Source of the DNA: Pseudoscleropodium purum
Lineage: Eukaryota > Streptophyta > Bryopsida > Hypnales > Brachytheciaceae
Direction of reading: 5' to 3'
DNA length: 64,000 nucleotides
Assembly: GCA_963969395.1 (NCBI GenBank)
Contig: OZ017799.1
Span: 17,548,501 to 17,612,500 of the forward strand
Shown here: positions 1 to 12,129 of the stretch, piece by piece
Numbering within the stretch: position 1 is the stretch's first letter
How the letters are laid out: every line of letters starts with the position of its first letter
Notes under the pieces: model-generated
Databases searched by the model: none
What the model saw: the letters and a program-made list of their open reading frames with translations, nothing else
What the model was told of the DNA's origin: nothing
Translations under genes and position numbers: made by a program

Positions 1-1719
1 TCAAACTTTTGGTCTTTTCTTTTTCACCTTTTTACTTTATTGTTAGGCTTTACAAACAAAACCCTCTAAAAAGACTATTAAATTGTAATTAGAAAGGTTG
101 TTACTAATACAATATTTTACCTTTAGAAGCCCTTAGTGCCTAAAATGCTTCAATATCTTCCTTTTAAAAGAAGTAGACATTCAAGAAAATAGCCTAGATC
201 TAGTTTGTAGAATCAATCATAAATATCCATTAGAATGAAAAGAAATCTACAAGAGGGCTATTTTAAGTCTATTCTCTAAACTATTAACTAGTGCAATGCT
301 AGCAAGAATATTATATAATTAAAGTTTAAAATAATTTAGATAACATATATTTTAAATAAGATAAAATGAGATAAAAATTAATAAAATAATATTATTTGAT
401 GTGGCTTGATAATGCCCATGCTATGTTAGATTTTTGATTGTTCAATGTTTGCATTCATTTGAACCTAAAGTTTTTTCTATTAAATTTTTAAAAATTGTTT
501 TATAAAACTATACCATGCAATTCAAGTCTTATAGTTTGCTTGGGATTTTTATTATTTTCGCAGGGGGACATTTTCATTCCCTATTGTCTAGGAATTCGCC
601 TTGGGCCTCATTCTTCTTCTAATGCCTTCTTGAATTAGAATTAAGTTCAAACCTACAATGCATGTATCAAAGACTAGCTTAAACTAGAATTAGACTTATT
701 TTATATGCAATAGGTCTCCTTCAAGTTTAGATGAACTCATAATGGAAGAATTTTGAGTTATAAATCATTTCGAGAAGAAAATAGAAAATGAAATGTTAAC
801 CTTAGAGATACAAACTCAAGTAGTGTGATGAATGACTAAAACAAAGATTGAAGAAAGTTTGTTTTTGAAATAAAAATATGCCAGAAGCTAAACGGCACAA
901 TCAGTTTGTCAATATTTTCTTCTAGTCAAAAAATTTATAGTCCACTAGATATAATAGGAGGGAACAATAGAATAGAGATGTGAGCTTGCACTTAGTGTTT
1001 AGTACCTTTTCAAAGGTCATATGAAAAGTTTCAAATTTTTCCAAATTACAAAAGTTAATTCTCCACAAAGTCAATTGCTTAAATTAATGTTGGTAAATTC
1101 CAAAAAGTTGCCCAAGTTGCGATAAAATTACAACAAAAGTTATGATATAATTTTTAATCATAATAAATTGCTCTAATGAGTTTCAAGTCATTTCGACACC
1201 AAAAAGTACTCAAATAGACAATCCCAATGATTTTTAATGAATTTTAAGCAAATTGAGCTTTTGATTAGAGCCATTGGAACATACAACATCCAAAAAAACA
1301 AGACAAAGTGGAATCTTTTCTTACTACAATAATCCTTTCAAACACTCTACACAATTCAAAATTCTTGGAAAATGTAAATTCTTTCATCTTCTATTTTACA
1401 AATTATGTATTTACTTTGACAATATGTTGACTCTTACAAGTTTAAATGACCTATATTTTTAGGCCATATAAATTATGGTTTTCTAAAGCCAATGGTGTAA
1501 TTTGTTTGATACTTAGAGCCTATAATAAATAAATAAAAATTAATATAATTGTAAATTTGACCTTTTCTAGTAGTTAGCAATTAAACAACAAATTTTTTTG
1601 GAATTAAACAAGGAGAGGCCTTAGGAAAAAGTATAAAAGGTTACCCCTTCTCTCCGGAAACCACCACCTTTCTAATATTGAACCTTTGAAGTTTTGTATA
1701 TATAGTAATTTTTGGCCAA
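1..1719. other. AT-rich intergenic DNA, no gene seen
   Basis: No reading frame here has domain-like composition; the few open frames are short and rich in Phe, Lys and Leu, as random AT-rich DNA gives. No terminal repeats or RNA genes were recognised. Confidence 0.6.
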
Positions 1720-1847
1720 TTTGACCAATTTCACAAGAAAAAAGGAGCTTGAAGAGAACTACAAAACTAAAGCAACAATAACGTTTGACCAATTTCGCAA
1801 GAAAAATAGAGCTTGAAGAGAGCTACAAAACTAAAACAACAATAATG
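1720..1847. repeat. 64-bp tandem duplication
   Basis: Two adjacent 64-bp units (1720-1783 and 1784-1847) both begin TTTGACCAATTTC and contain GAGCTTGAAGAGA and ACAACAATAA. They differ at about six positions. The duplication is noncoding. Confidence 0.85.
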
Positions 1848-2067
1848 TTGCATAATGAATTTTTTTCAATTTTTTTTCATAAAATTTCATAATTTCAATC
1901 CCTATTGATCAAAATCTAACAAGATAAGCTATTCCTTCTCAATTATTATTTTTATTTCTTTGTGCAACAATGACATCATTGCTAGTCCAACTTTGGAGGC
2001 TTTTTGAAGCCTCATTTTCTTGTAATGGTTGTCCACATGGTATTTTTTGAGTATATTTGCTCATATC

Positions 2068-3010
2068 TTAACCCCTTAAGGACCGAACTACGTTTTTTGG
2101 TTGTATTGAAAATTTGGACAAGCCATTGTGACTAGAAATTTGCATATTTAAGGCTGAAATTGTAGTAGAAGTTGTAGACGAGGAATATCTTTCATATGCA
2201 ACAAATTTAATGACATTTGGAAATAGGAGTCAAAAGTTATAGCCTAATATGTAGTTTGTTTTTCAACTTAGGCAGTTTGGGCAAGTAGAAAAAATCACTC
2301 TTTTCATAAATCACTCTTTTCATAAAATTTGAAATTCGTTTTCTAGACTTATATATACAAGGAAAGCTTTGAATCATTCCATTTTGATAAACGAGTCCAA
2401 AGTTATGAGGATTTTTTGTTTGTGGGCAATAATGGATTCCCAACTCTAAAATAAACTTTGAAATCCTTTATTTTACCCAATTTTCAATATTTTTGAAAAA
2501 AAAATAAATCCTAGGATGTAAATTTTTTATTACAACATTTCAACCATTGCGAATGAAAATTTTCAATTCCATACTTTAATTCTTAATAATTTAGTATTTT
2601 GAATCATTCTCTACTACTACCTACTTACTATTTTTTTCCTATATGTTGTACAATTCCAAATGATCTGAAATTTTTCAAGCATGTATCTAACATACCTTGA
2701 AGAACAAATCCAAAGAGTTGCAATCATTTTGAACATTTTTTCATAAAAATTTGACCTTGTGAAGTTCAACTACCCGCTTTTTTGCAGGGACAAAAAAATG
2801 ATTTTTGTCACTTCAAATGTTAATATCTTGCAATCTATACGGTGGAAATTTCTGAAATTTTTTTCACATCTTTTCAAACTAGTTTACTACAAGATCCTAT
2901 GATTACATGTGTCCAAAAATTTTTGTTTTTTTAATTTTGAAACTTGTCCAAGAAATGGCAATTTTGGAGTGTTTTTAGCAAAAACATAGTCCAAGAACTT
3001 TAGAGGTTAA
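2068..3010 (+). mobile_element. TTAA-bounded ~0.94-kb nonautonomous element, copy A
   Basis: The segment begins TTAA-CCCCTTAAGGACC and ends with the imperfect inverse, CTTTAGAGG-TTAA. The interior matches copies B (23303), C (26522) and D (59695) in the same orientation and F (21663) and G (about 7950) inverted. Shared landmarks are 'GAATCATTCCATTTTGAT', 'TAGTATTTTGAATCATT' and 'GCAATTTTGGAG'. No transposase-like frame is present. It looks like a nonautonomous DNA transposon using TTAA targets. The family assignment (piggyBac-like or Kolobok-like) is inference. Confidence 0.7.
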
Positions 3011-5340
3011 TGTTTAGCACGCTTTTTAAAGGATGTAAGGGTCCTTTCAAACTTTGGCTCATTGATTCTCATTTACATGTTTTTGTGGCCTTTGCTTACT
3101 AAAGTTTGCATTATTGTGTTTTTATTCAAGTTCTTGAATCATTGTTTTATAATCGTTGAATTGCACTGTTTAACTATTTTGCATGGAAATTTTCATTTTG
3201 GAGAATTCTCCCTAAAGCCTTGACCAATGTACAAGATTTTTGTCCATATTTTGTCCAAATACAAGTTATATGTTTATTCCCTAACCAATAGCAAAGCTCT
3301 AGCTTTGCATGCAATATTCTACACATCATAATGCTCACTTTATTTATTTATTTATTTTGTTGTTTTTTCCCTTGCAATCATCTATGGTAAATTTTTGAAT
3401 CCATATCCTCCAATTTATGTATTAAGTGTTCAAAAAGCTCCATTTCAAACATTTCTTTGTCCCTTGTGTTAGAATAACTTTTCCTTTGTCAAACCAAAAT
3501 GTTAGTTGAATTCCAATTCTCTCTACCAATTAAAATTCATACTGACTCCAATTACGGCTAGGGTACAATCTTAGTTTAACAACCAATTAAGTAATAATTT
3601 TGAGTTTAAAAAATCCTAATAGTAGTAGTTGCAACAAATAATTGCTAGTCCAATGGATTGAGATAGTTATAAGAGTCTAGCTCATGGGAGTCCTTTGAAT
3701 TAGTTGGGCAATCCAATAGTTGGAAGTCCCTCAAGTGAACATTACAAAAAATTTTGGCCCAATAGTGGATTGTTTAACTTTCTAGAATTGTGCAAATCCA
3801 AGGAAATAAAAAGGTTTGAGAAAAGTATTTTAGTCCCTAGTCTTGTGTGGTACACACCGTCATCATGTGAATTTTTTTGTAAATTAACATTTTTTCTATA
3901 TTTACACATTAGCATGCAATCAAACGGCCCATTGCATTACATGTTTTTTTGGAGGCTTGGAGGGCCATTTTAAGCCTATTGTTGGTGTTGTTCCCTTAGC
4001 AGTCCGGAAACAACCATTGCTAGAATTTTTTTATAATTTAAAAAAAGTTGAGTTTTTTCTAAAAAATAAAAATAAAATAAAAATTGATGTGGCAGTCTCT
4101 TTGCTACATTAGGCAAATGTTGCAGGGCAATTCCTAAAGTCTGGAAATCCAACAAAATGTAGGAGAACTAGCAACCTTTTAGGCGTCTAAAAAACATATA
4201 ATGGTTGGGTCCTGATTGCTCTAATGCTAGTCACAATCGTCTAGGGATTAGGATTTTTTGGGTCATTTAGTCACAATCATCCAATAGTCAATAGTCTATT
4301 TGGCGGAACAATTACCAAAGTCCAATTAATGGGGTCCCTTGGGTCAGCTATTTTGGGTATTGGATAGGTAAGGAATTATAAGAGTCCAACCCATCAACTA
4401 CCCCTTCTTTTGTACATGGGCTTCTTCTTTGATAATTGATTCTTTGTCACACCAAACCTCAAAGTTCAAGATGTATTTTGATACCAAATAAGAGAAATAC
4501 TTGACTTTCAAACCCTATTTTTAGGGGATTTGAGGCATGCATTGTTGGCTCAATTTAAATGTGTCCTTCTATTGTATCATCATTTCTTTAATTATAGCAA
4601 ATTTTTCAACATTCCAAGTATCTTGGCAATGAACTTGCAATGCATTTATTAACCATTGAACTTGGCCATTTTGTCATAGCCAAGCCTACCTTTATCACTC
4701 TTATATGCTGACGATTGATTACATGCAGACATTTAGTCAACAACTACAATGTTGAGTTCTTTATTGTTGTTATGAATGTTGCCTTTGAAGAATATATGTA
4801 TACAAGAGCTCCAAAGGCCACCATAACTCTTCTAAACACTTGAATTTGGGATTGAAATATGGTACTTGTCAAAATCCTCCTCTTTCAAATCTTCCAAATT
4901 TGAAATCCTTCCTTTTTCTAGTTGTTGGATGTCAAAGTAGTCATTATCAACACTCTATCATTCTCTTGTGTATGAGTATTAATCAAAATTAAAAATCACA
5001 AGAATGGGGGGCACATAAAGAGGTATTGGTTAGTCAATAAGTAAACTTTGCAATACTTGCAAGTAGTGAACTTTGAAGTGGTGGAGTACTAAATGTTATA
5101 GATTGAGGAAAAAATCTAAAAATCTATCACACCAATAGCTTGTCCCATGTAAGATATAAGAATGAAAATTCAATTTTATATGAGCCCCTATGAACCACCA
5201 TATTGGTTTACCATTTAAAAACATGAAAATATAAACACTAGGTGTAAATTTGCAAGTCCGAAAGTGTCAGTACCATAGATAAAGCCATAACCACCAATTA
5301 GGAGTTTTTTAGTACATAGGAATAGTAACATGGAGAGGTT
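3011..5340. other. Intergenic, AT-rich, no gene seen
   Basis: No supported gene. A loose direct similarity links about 3640-3690 ('GTTATAAGAGTCTAGCTCATG') with about 4355-4400 ('ATTATAAGAGTCCAACCCATC'), suggesting an old repeat. Short open frames lack any recognisable motif. Confidence 0.5.
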
Positions 5341-5900
5341 GGGATAAAAATCTAGAAAATGCCATTAGGAGAAAATGAAGGGAAAATTCTAGGAAAAAAA
5401 TAAGAGAATGAAAACTAAAAAGATGATAAGCAAGATTTGGTAGAATAACCAAATTAAGCTAACAGTAAAATGATGACAAAATAAAAACCAAAAATGCAAA
5501 TCTAAAATGAAAACAAAACACTACAAGTAGAAATGAAACTAGAATCAAATTGCAAACTAAAAAGATATAAAATATAAAAGATAGAAAAGGAAATTAAAAA
5601 ACAAAAGACTAAAAGTAGAAAATGGAACTAAAAGTAAATTGAAAACCATGAAAAAAATCAATAATAAAAAAAACACAAAAGAAGTTAGCGAAACTAAAAC
5701 TATTATTAAAATATTAGTGTATTGAGTGACAAACTAAAATAGTGCTAGAAACACTAAAATAAGAGTTTTTTTAGTAATTTAGAGTGTTTTACAACAATTT
5801 AAGGGGTATACACTAAACTAGTGCATTTACAATAATTTGGCGCAATTTTCACTAATTTGGCATATTTTACACTAATTTAGCAAATTAACAATAAATTAAG
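5341..5900. repeat. A-rich low-complexity tract and ~20-bp minisatellite
   Basis: About 5341-5720 is strongly purine-rich, with recurring AAAACTAAAA and AAAATGAAA words. About 5745-5900 repeats a degenerate unit of the type 'ACACTAATTTGGCATATTTT' several times. No coding potential. Confidence 0.7.
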
Positions 5901-6752
5901 GTGGAATGAAAGTAGTTAGTCCATTAGGGAATTTCATATAGGAAAAATTAGGGCTTGGAGAGTTGGAGCCTTGTCTCTATGAATTTTCTTTGAATTTTTT
6001 TTGTATGTGTTTTGAAGGTATAGTAGGCATTTGAAGTATGAATTGCAAAAGATTAGGAGAGGGGAAGAATAGGAACAATTTGGTGAGTAGATTTCATTGT
6101 TTTATGGAAGAAAATGGATGAAAATAGAAGTTTTTAAGGTTAGATGAGAAATTGCTTGAGAAGATGGGGGAAATTTTGAGTTGAGATTTGGACTACCAAT
6201 TTCACCAAGCAATAGCGGAGGATGGCGATTCAGATGGAGCTAAAAATTGGTAGAAAGATGTGCCTTGAAGTAGCTTTCAAAAAAGTTTAGGCTCGATCCA
6301 TTTGGAACACAAATAAGGTAAAAGTGGCTAATTTAGTGTGAAGAAGTCAACTACTGCCACTAAGGAAGACTACCACCTTTGGTGAGCAATTGCAAAAGAC
6401 TAGCATAGTCAAATGGTGTAGATTTGGGAAGGATGAAGATGAAAAATTTAGCTTTTTTAGAAAGTTATGGTTTGCCTAATTTGGAACAAGGACAAATCAA
6501 AGACAAAGTGGTTGAATTAGTGTAAGGAGGTTTGCCGCCTTATTTGTGGTGAATTATGTTGTTTATCTTATTGTTCTTATGATTCTAATTGAATTTAAAT
6601 GTAACGATGATTACAAATATTTGATTGAGTTTCAATTGGATTGCATGATTGGGATGCCTAAGAAGAATATATGAATAATGAGTTCATTTTTTAGGTTTTG
6701 GGAGCAAGTGTGGAAACTTTGACCAAATGGGGTTAAAATTAGGGTTTGTTGG
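5901..6752. other. Intergenic, no gene seen
   Basis: The stretch is slightly more G-rich than its surroundings (many TGGA and GGTGAG words) but has no open frame of interest on either strand. It ends at the left terminus of the TTAA element. Confidence 0.5.
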
Positions 6753-7475
6753 TTAAGGGTGATTGCAAGAAACACTTGTCCTGTTTGGCTCAAAATGGCC
6801 TTATTTCTACAGTACTTTGACTTTTAGAATAATTTTTTTAAAAATACAATATATATATATGTATATGTGTGTGTGTGAAAAAATTCAAACCTAGAAAAAT
6901 TTATCTCTAAAAATTATGCACAACAAAAGAAGCCTAGAAAAATGCAAGAAAATAGATGCTTTTGAATTTGATTTTTGGAAAATAGTCAAAAAATTCAAAA
7001 AATTCAAAGAAAAAAAATTCATTTTTCTAATCTTTTCTTTGGTCCCATGTAAACAAAAAAATCATCATAAAATTTTTTCCCCTCTTCATAGTACTTGTGC
7101 AAATAGTGTCCACTTTCAATCCATATGAAGCCCTTACACTGGGTTATTTGCCAAAAATCTCATCATATCTCTTAGAATGTTAGCCCACCTACAACATAGC
7201 AAAACCTTGGCTTCAGAATCACATTTTTGGTCCCCAAATAGGACTGAGAACCCCCAAAACAACCAAGGTAGACACCCAATTGGGGCCACCTTAAAAATAG
7301 TAAATTATTATTTTTTTAAATTGAAAAATTTCCTCAATGCCTAAATCAACAACATGCACCTCTCCTCCAAATTTAAGCTAAAATAGACTTAAACCACAAA
7401 AGTTATGAGGAAAAACACCTCCAAGGAGACCAAGGGGATACAAAAAGGACAAGTGTTTCTTGCAATCACCCTTAA
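6753..7475. mobile_element. TTAA-flanked MITE with perfect 25-bp terminal inverted repeats
   Basis: Bases 6753-6781 and the reverse complement of 7447-7475 are identical over 29 positions. The outermost four on each side are TTAA (target duplication), so the inverted repeats are 25 bp starting GGGTGATTGCAAGAAACACT. The element is about 715 bp inside the TTAAs. It contains an (AT)n/(GT)n microsatellite at about 6848-6878 and no transposase. Perfect termini imply a fairly recent insertion. TTAA targets are typical of piggyBac-like and Kolobok-like transposases, so an autonomous partner should exist elsewhere in the genome. Confidence 0.88.
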
Positions 7476-7949
7476 GTGATTGAAAAAAATACCATTTAAA
7501 TTGATTAAAAGAAGTAAATATCTTAGTCTTGGATTCAAAAAAATAAGTAAAAATTGCAAGTTAAAAAATGAATGTAGACTAGTGTTATCTTAGAAGATGT
7601 GCTAGAATTATTGTAGAGGGGACAATTTGGGTCATGTTTGGTCTTCATTTTGAATTTTAAGGTGATTTTTGGCATGAGATGTGCCGCAATCCATTAGGAT
7701 TCATGTTGAATGCTTATGTGGCATGAAAAGTAGCATTTTAATTATGAATTTTGGATGTGCTACCTTCTTTTCTGCTTTAGAATTTTTGAATCCTTTTGAA
7801 ATTTTGGACTAAAATTATCATTAGAGTTAATTTCTTGGAAGGCAAGATAGTTTAGGGGTCCCATAAATTCTCCACTAGCCAACTCTAAGGGTTTTCATTC
7901 TTGCTATGGTGAAAAACTCTCATAACCCCTACAATGATACAATCTCAAG
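7476..7949. other. Intergenic, no gene seen
   Basis: AT-rich sequence between the MITE and a degenerate member of the ~0.9-kb TTAA family. No coding signal on either strand. Confidence 0.5.
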
Positions 7950-8770
7950 GCTAGTTTTTCATAAAAAACATTCAAAATTGTCATTTTCAATGCAAACAAC
8001 AAAAACTTTAAGCATTTGTCTCTTTGGCATATCCAGTTGTAGGGGCTTGAAATAAACTAGTATAAAAATTTCTAGAAGAAATTTTAAGAACTTTAACTAT
8101 ATTAATATCATAATCTAAGCATTTTAAATATAAGAAACAAGTTTTTTAGTTCCTAGCTAACTAACTTGATTAGATTTTAAAGTTTTGAATCTTTTTAATT
8201 AAAATTTTTTGCACTACAAATTGGGAATTAAATTTTTTTTTTATATTGAAGAAATGAGTTGAGAGTTCTAAAAAGAGAATTCCAAAAAAAATTCTGTGAT
8301 TTTCATTCTTTAAAAATTGTTAAATCAAAGTAGGTATAAGATAAAAAAAAAAAAACTAAATTGTTGATAGCTCTAAAATGGAATTGAAACAAACCAATAA
8401 TGAAATTGTTGTAGAAAACAAACTAAACCATGTGTAACTTTCTTTTTGAATCGTTAAAATTGAATTTGAAAATGAATCTAATATATTAATTTCTGAAGAA
8501 TTTGCTTAAAATTGCTACAAAATAAGAAGCTTCATAATTTTCACATCACATATTCAAATGGAATGAATCAAATCTTTGCACCTAGACAAAAATATAATCT
8601 ATAATAAATAAACTTAAATTTAGTTTTTTGTTGCCTACCTTCTCCTATTTGGGGCTTATAGTTATAAGGACATAACTTTTGTTCCCAAGCACAAATTGAA
8701 ATTAAATTTACATTCATAGAAAGTTTATTAGTTTTCCTATTTTGAAAAAGAATTCAGAAAGTCTTGCCAA
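7950..8770 (-). mobile_element. Degenerate TTAA-family element, copy G (inverted)
   Basis: The interior aligns with copy F at 21663-22570 in the same inverted orientation. Shared words include 'TTTTTTGCACTACAAA', 'GAGTTGAGAGTT', 'AAATGGAATGAATCAAA' and 'CATAACTTTTGTT'. Both termini are too eroded to define ends, so the limits are approximate. Confidence 0.6.
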
Positions 8771-8989
8771 AAATTGAGATTAAAGGTAATCAAAGGGACT
8801 CTTCTAAAATGTTGTGAAACAAAATGCCACAAATATAAATGTAGCCAAAAAAATTACAAAAGTTTTATTTCAACCAACTAGACTACAAAAACTTCAATTA
8901 TATTAGAGGGTTGTTGGTTTCATTTCCAAAATCAATCAATCTTCATTTGTTCTTCATTTATACTAGTGTACCTTGTGCTACTGCTACAA

Positions 8990-9560
8990 TTTAATAAAAT
9001 AAAATAAAAATATTTTAAAGATTTTTTTAATTCATAAAAACTTCAAAATTCTTTAACTTTCACATTGTAGGTCCCAATGCCATGAAACAATGTCTGTACA
9101 TCCCTCCTTGTTGAGAGCTTTCTAATAGTACCAAGAACACAACTAGAGGACACGGTTTTGAAGATCTCACCATAACAAACAAAACAAACAAATAGCTTCA
9201 TTTAATGTGTGGACTCGTGTGCCCTTTGCCATTGCCACAACCAAAATAAAAGTAAAAATAATTTTCTAATTTTTTTGAAATTTAATATCTTTTATGAATG
9301 AAGCAGTGCAAGGACTTTATTGCATTGTGAGAGGTGTTCTTGATACCAATAGAAAGCTTTATATATGAAGGAGTGCAAGGTCTATGTTTTGTGGTATTTG
9401 GGCATGTGATGTGAAATTCATGATTTTTCCAATCCAAAATAAAAGATAATTTTATTCAATTTTTTTATTCATAAGTTTTTTGAAATTCAATAACTTTCAC
9501 ATTGTAGGTCCAAAGATCACAAAACAATGTCCATGCACCTCTCCTTGCAAAGAGCTTTCC
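8990..9560. repeat. Degenerate ~220-bp tandem repeats
   Basis: About 9035-9130 and 9462-9560 both contain 'AACTTTCACATTGTAGGTCC', then 'AACAATGTC' and 'AGAGCTTTC'. An intermediate, more diverged unit lies at about 9240-9440. Each unit is preceded by an AAAATAAAA-rich stretch. Noncoding. Confidence 0.65.
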
Positions 9561-11191
9561 AATCTATTTAATATTCTTTAAGAACAAGCTATTTCATACT
9601 CTTGAATTCTCAAGGCTAGGGACTCTTTACTTCTCATGGATTGTCTTCTCATGGATTGTGTCACTTTTCAATGTAAACTTTTGAGTGCAAGCTCCACAGA
9701 GATGTGCATCTACCACCGATACTAGTTGTAAGTTTTACAGACAAAACATAACATAAACTCGTTCCAAGTCGAATCCAGAAAACAAGCCCTTCAGTTCAGA
9801 CACACGACTTCAATTACCAGAGAAATATCTCAATCTCGGAGTCATTCAGATGATTAGAATACAAGTTCCAGTGAATTACAGTGCAATCTCCAAACTCGAG
9901 GAAAGTCTACAGAATCGGCTGTAAGCATGACATTAAATTGACTTTCTCAAAACTGAGATCGATGTGCAAGCAGTTCTTCCTTAGAAAGGTAGAGCAGGTC
10001 TAGATTTAAGTTCGGTGGATACGTACAATTGCACAACACCTCACCCAAAACACAGAATATATCAGCAAATTTATCAGAAAATGTTTACAGTTAGAATCTG
10101 AGGAATGAGGATTCGGTTGGGTGACGGAGACTGCACACAGCAACCTCACTTTATTAGTCATTGTTGGCGGAAATGAATTGAATAGTCACTAAGGGCGTTG
10201 CAGGTGCAGCGGCTGGACTGCTATATAAGCCAGACACATACGATAACACATGGCTTTCTTCTAGTAAAGGATGGCTCAGGGATTTTACGATAAGCATACC
10301 AGCAGTGTCTACCAAATGCTTCAGAAATCAAAACCGTAAATAATTAGTATCCATCTTAGTTTCAAAACTGAGAGAAAGGTTTCTAACTTACACCGATCGT
10401 TGATGAAGCCATAGATGTTGGAAGCTGTGTACAGCGACTTGCTTGCATTCTGTGTACGTAATCACTCACAGTCATGGCAACTGATCCCTCTGGTCACAAA
10501 TGTAAACATAGTAAAACATGACTGCAAGGATCCGTACGTATAAACCCCAAAACTAAACGAGTGCTTGCAAGTCGTTCTGCAAGAGGTGAAGCGACAAAAG
10601 GCTGCGGTTGTGCTGAGAAGACTTCGCAGGCAATGTCCAGGGTGAATTTGTGACCGAGAAACCACTAGCAAATGCAGCTGACATGTCGAAAGGATTAGCG
10701 ATACTCTCCTTGTTCATTAAGAAGGCAGCCTTTCAACAACCAGGTAAAAAATCAAAATGCAATCGCAAGTTGCAAAGATTATAATTCAAGCATTCCATCC
10801 AGACATCAACAGTTCTTTTGCTTAACAACATCACAGCCAGACGCTCAAAAATAATCCACTGTTGACTACGACGGGATTGTATACGTGATTGCACAATAAC
10901 TAACGCTAAGATATCCTCCATGCAAAAGATGAATTTCATGCCTCAGTCATTTACAATCCTCCATGCAATCCAGCCACTGAACTCTTTAATCCCGTCCTTT
11001 CAAGATGTGCAACTTGGTGCTCTGCTCCGTTGCAAGAGAGGCTACCCGTCGTTGACTGTCTTGAGGTTGGTTCCTCGAGTGCTAACAATATCCGATGACT
11101 CTGAAAATTCACCTTACTTAGGATGGAAAGCTGGTTGATAAAGTTGAGGTTTCAGGTTTAGGGTTTCGACAACTGGAATTAGGTCAAGCTC
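9561..11191. other. GC-elevated non-repetitive segment downstream of MPDU1
   Basis: Base composition rises clearly at about 9700, and low-complexity runs disappear. No frame encodes a recognisable protein. A good minus-strand 5' splice site (GGT|GTAAGT) lies at about 10385-10395, and a plus-strand TATA box at about 10221. This could be a spliced 3' UTR of the minus-strand MPDU1 gene, a noncoding transcript or a decayed gene. No choice can be made from sequence alone. Confidence 0.4.
10221..10230 (+). promoter_or_regulatory. Possible TATA box before a 22-codon frame
   Basis: CTATATAAGC sits in GC-richer DNA. About 50 bp downstream, ATGGCTCAGGGA opens a 22-residue frame (10271-10339). The box matches the plant TATA consensus; whether it drives anything is unknown and the small frame may be chance. 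Confidence 0.25.
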
Positions 11192-11935
11192 TTACTCCAC
11201 CTTCCATAGCTTATCACGGTCATCTTCTTCAGGTACCTCCTCCAGAGTCGAACCATAATTCGCAATTTGAGCACACACCACACCGTTTGTCAACACCCCA
11301 AGAAGACTCCCAACAACCATACTGAACGGCGCACTCTCCTGAATGCTGGTAAATGTGCGAACACCACATCCCGCGAACGCTAAAAAATTCGTCAAGAAGC
11401 TCAACTGCCCGGTGTTCTTGCTCTTCCAATTCTGATAAATCTGAGGAATCCTCGCTGCGAAGAAGATAGCATGCTGACACGCATACAACGCCTCAAATAG
11501 ATTCGCGTCCAGTCTCCCCGCCAGCAAACTCGGCGCGAGAGCGCAGTAGAGCGCCGACTTGAGCAGCATGAACGGGCCACGCTTCGGCGAGTAGTGGTAG
11601 ATCAACATCAACGTCAGCAAGCTCTGCATGAGAATGAACACGAGCTCCCCGTACGCCGAGAATGGCAGCTGCTTGAACAGACAGTAGGACAAAGCGATCG
11701 TGAACCCCGCGGCTTCAAGCTCGAACGATGTCACGCTCAAACCCTGGATGCTCCGGTTCTTCAGAATCAAGTAAATCTGAGGCAACTTCAGAAACACTGA
11801 TCCGGCAACAATGCCGTACCCTAAAACCCTGGACAAAAGCGGCATAATGCACTCCTGCCCGGGAAGCTCCTGCTTTGCGTAAGACTCCACCAAACAGGAG
11901 ACATCCACTCCTGCGAACTCCGTCTTCGTGGTCAT
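11192..11935 (-). CDS. MPDU1: Mannose-P-dolichol utilization defect 1 homolog (PQ-loop membrane protein)
   Basis: An intact 247-residue protein in one open frame. It matches the MPDU1/Lec35 family, whose plant members are of about the same length. It has several hydrophobic membrane segments and the two diagnostic PQ loops: KLPQIYLILKN near residues 50-60 and RIPQIYQNWKSK near 162-173, each followed by a G-L/Q-S turn. MPDU1 sits in the ER membrane and is needed for use of dolichol-phosphate-mannose and -glucose in N-glycan, GPI and C-mannose assembly. The first ATG is followed by a short hydrophilic stretch and the conserved 'DVSCLVESY' region, so the start fits. The tail is acidic, then KLWKVE. 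The frame has no introns and no lesions, so the gene is probably functional. An intronless structure might be native to the lineage or reflect an old retrocopy. Confidence 0.93.
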   Translation of the reverse strand: MTTKTEFAGVDVSCLVESYAKQELPGQECIMPLLSRVLGYGIVAGSVFLKLPQIYLILKNRSIQGLSVTSFELEAAGFTIALSYCLFKQLPFSAYGELVFILMQSLLTLMLIYHYSPKRGPFMLLKSALYCALAPSLLAGRLDANLFEALYACQHAIFFAARIPQIYQNWKSKNTGQLSFLTNFLAFAGCGVRTFTSIQESAPFSMVVGSLLGVLTNGVVCAQIANYGSTLEEVPEEDDRDKLWKVE

Positions 11936-12115
11936 GGCTCAACCTGATTTCGACAAGAAAAAAAAAAGACTCTTGGTTCGATCGAAATTTGGCAATGAAA
12001 CTATCGCGATTGTTGGAAATGCCGAAGGTCCAATCCAAACCCTAATCAGAGTGCGAGTCGGAGGCGACGAACTGGGACTCCCTTTGACCTATTCAGTCGC
12101 ACTATGGTCGTAGCG

Positions 12116-12123
12116 TCACGTCA
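12116..12123 (-). promoter_or_regulatory. UPRE/CRE-like bZIP box upstream of MPDU1
   Basis: On the gene's strand the sequence reads ATGACGTGACGC, containing TGACGTGA, about 185 bp upstream of the MPDU1 ATG. TGACGTG(G/A) is the unfolded-protein-response element recognised by XBP1-type bZIP factors, and plant ER-stress bZIPs bind ACGT-core boxes of this kind. MPDU1 acts in ER glycosylation, so ER-stress control is plausible but inferred. Confidence 0.4.
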
Positions 12124-12129
12124 TACAGG

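Noticed and set aside
1274..1462. Short open frames in the AT-rich intergenic DNA, as at this position and many others
   Set aside because: Length and amino-acid composition (Phe, Ile, Lys, Leu, Tyr) are as expected by chance in AT-rich sequence.
11229..12038. Other open frames overlapping MPDU1 on both strands
   Set aside because: They are shadows of the 11192-11935 gene in other frames, with no motifs of their own.
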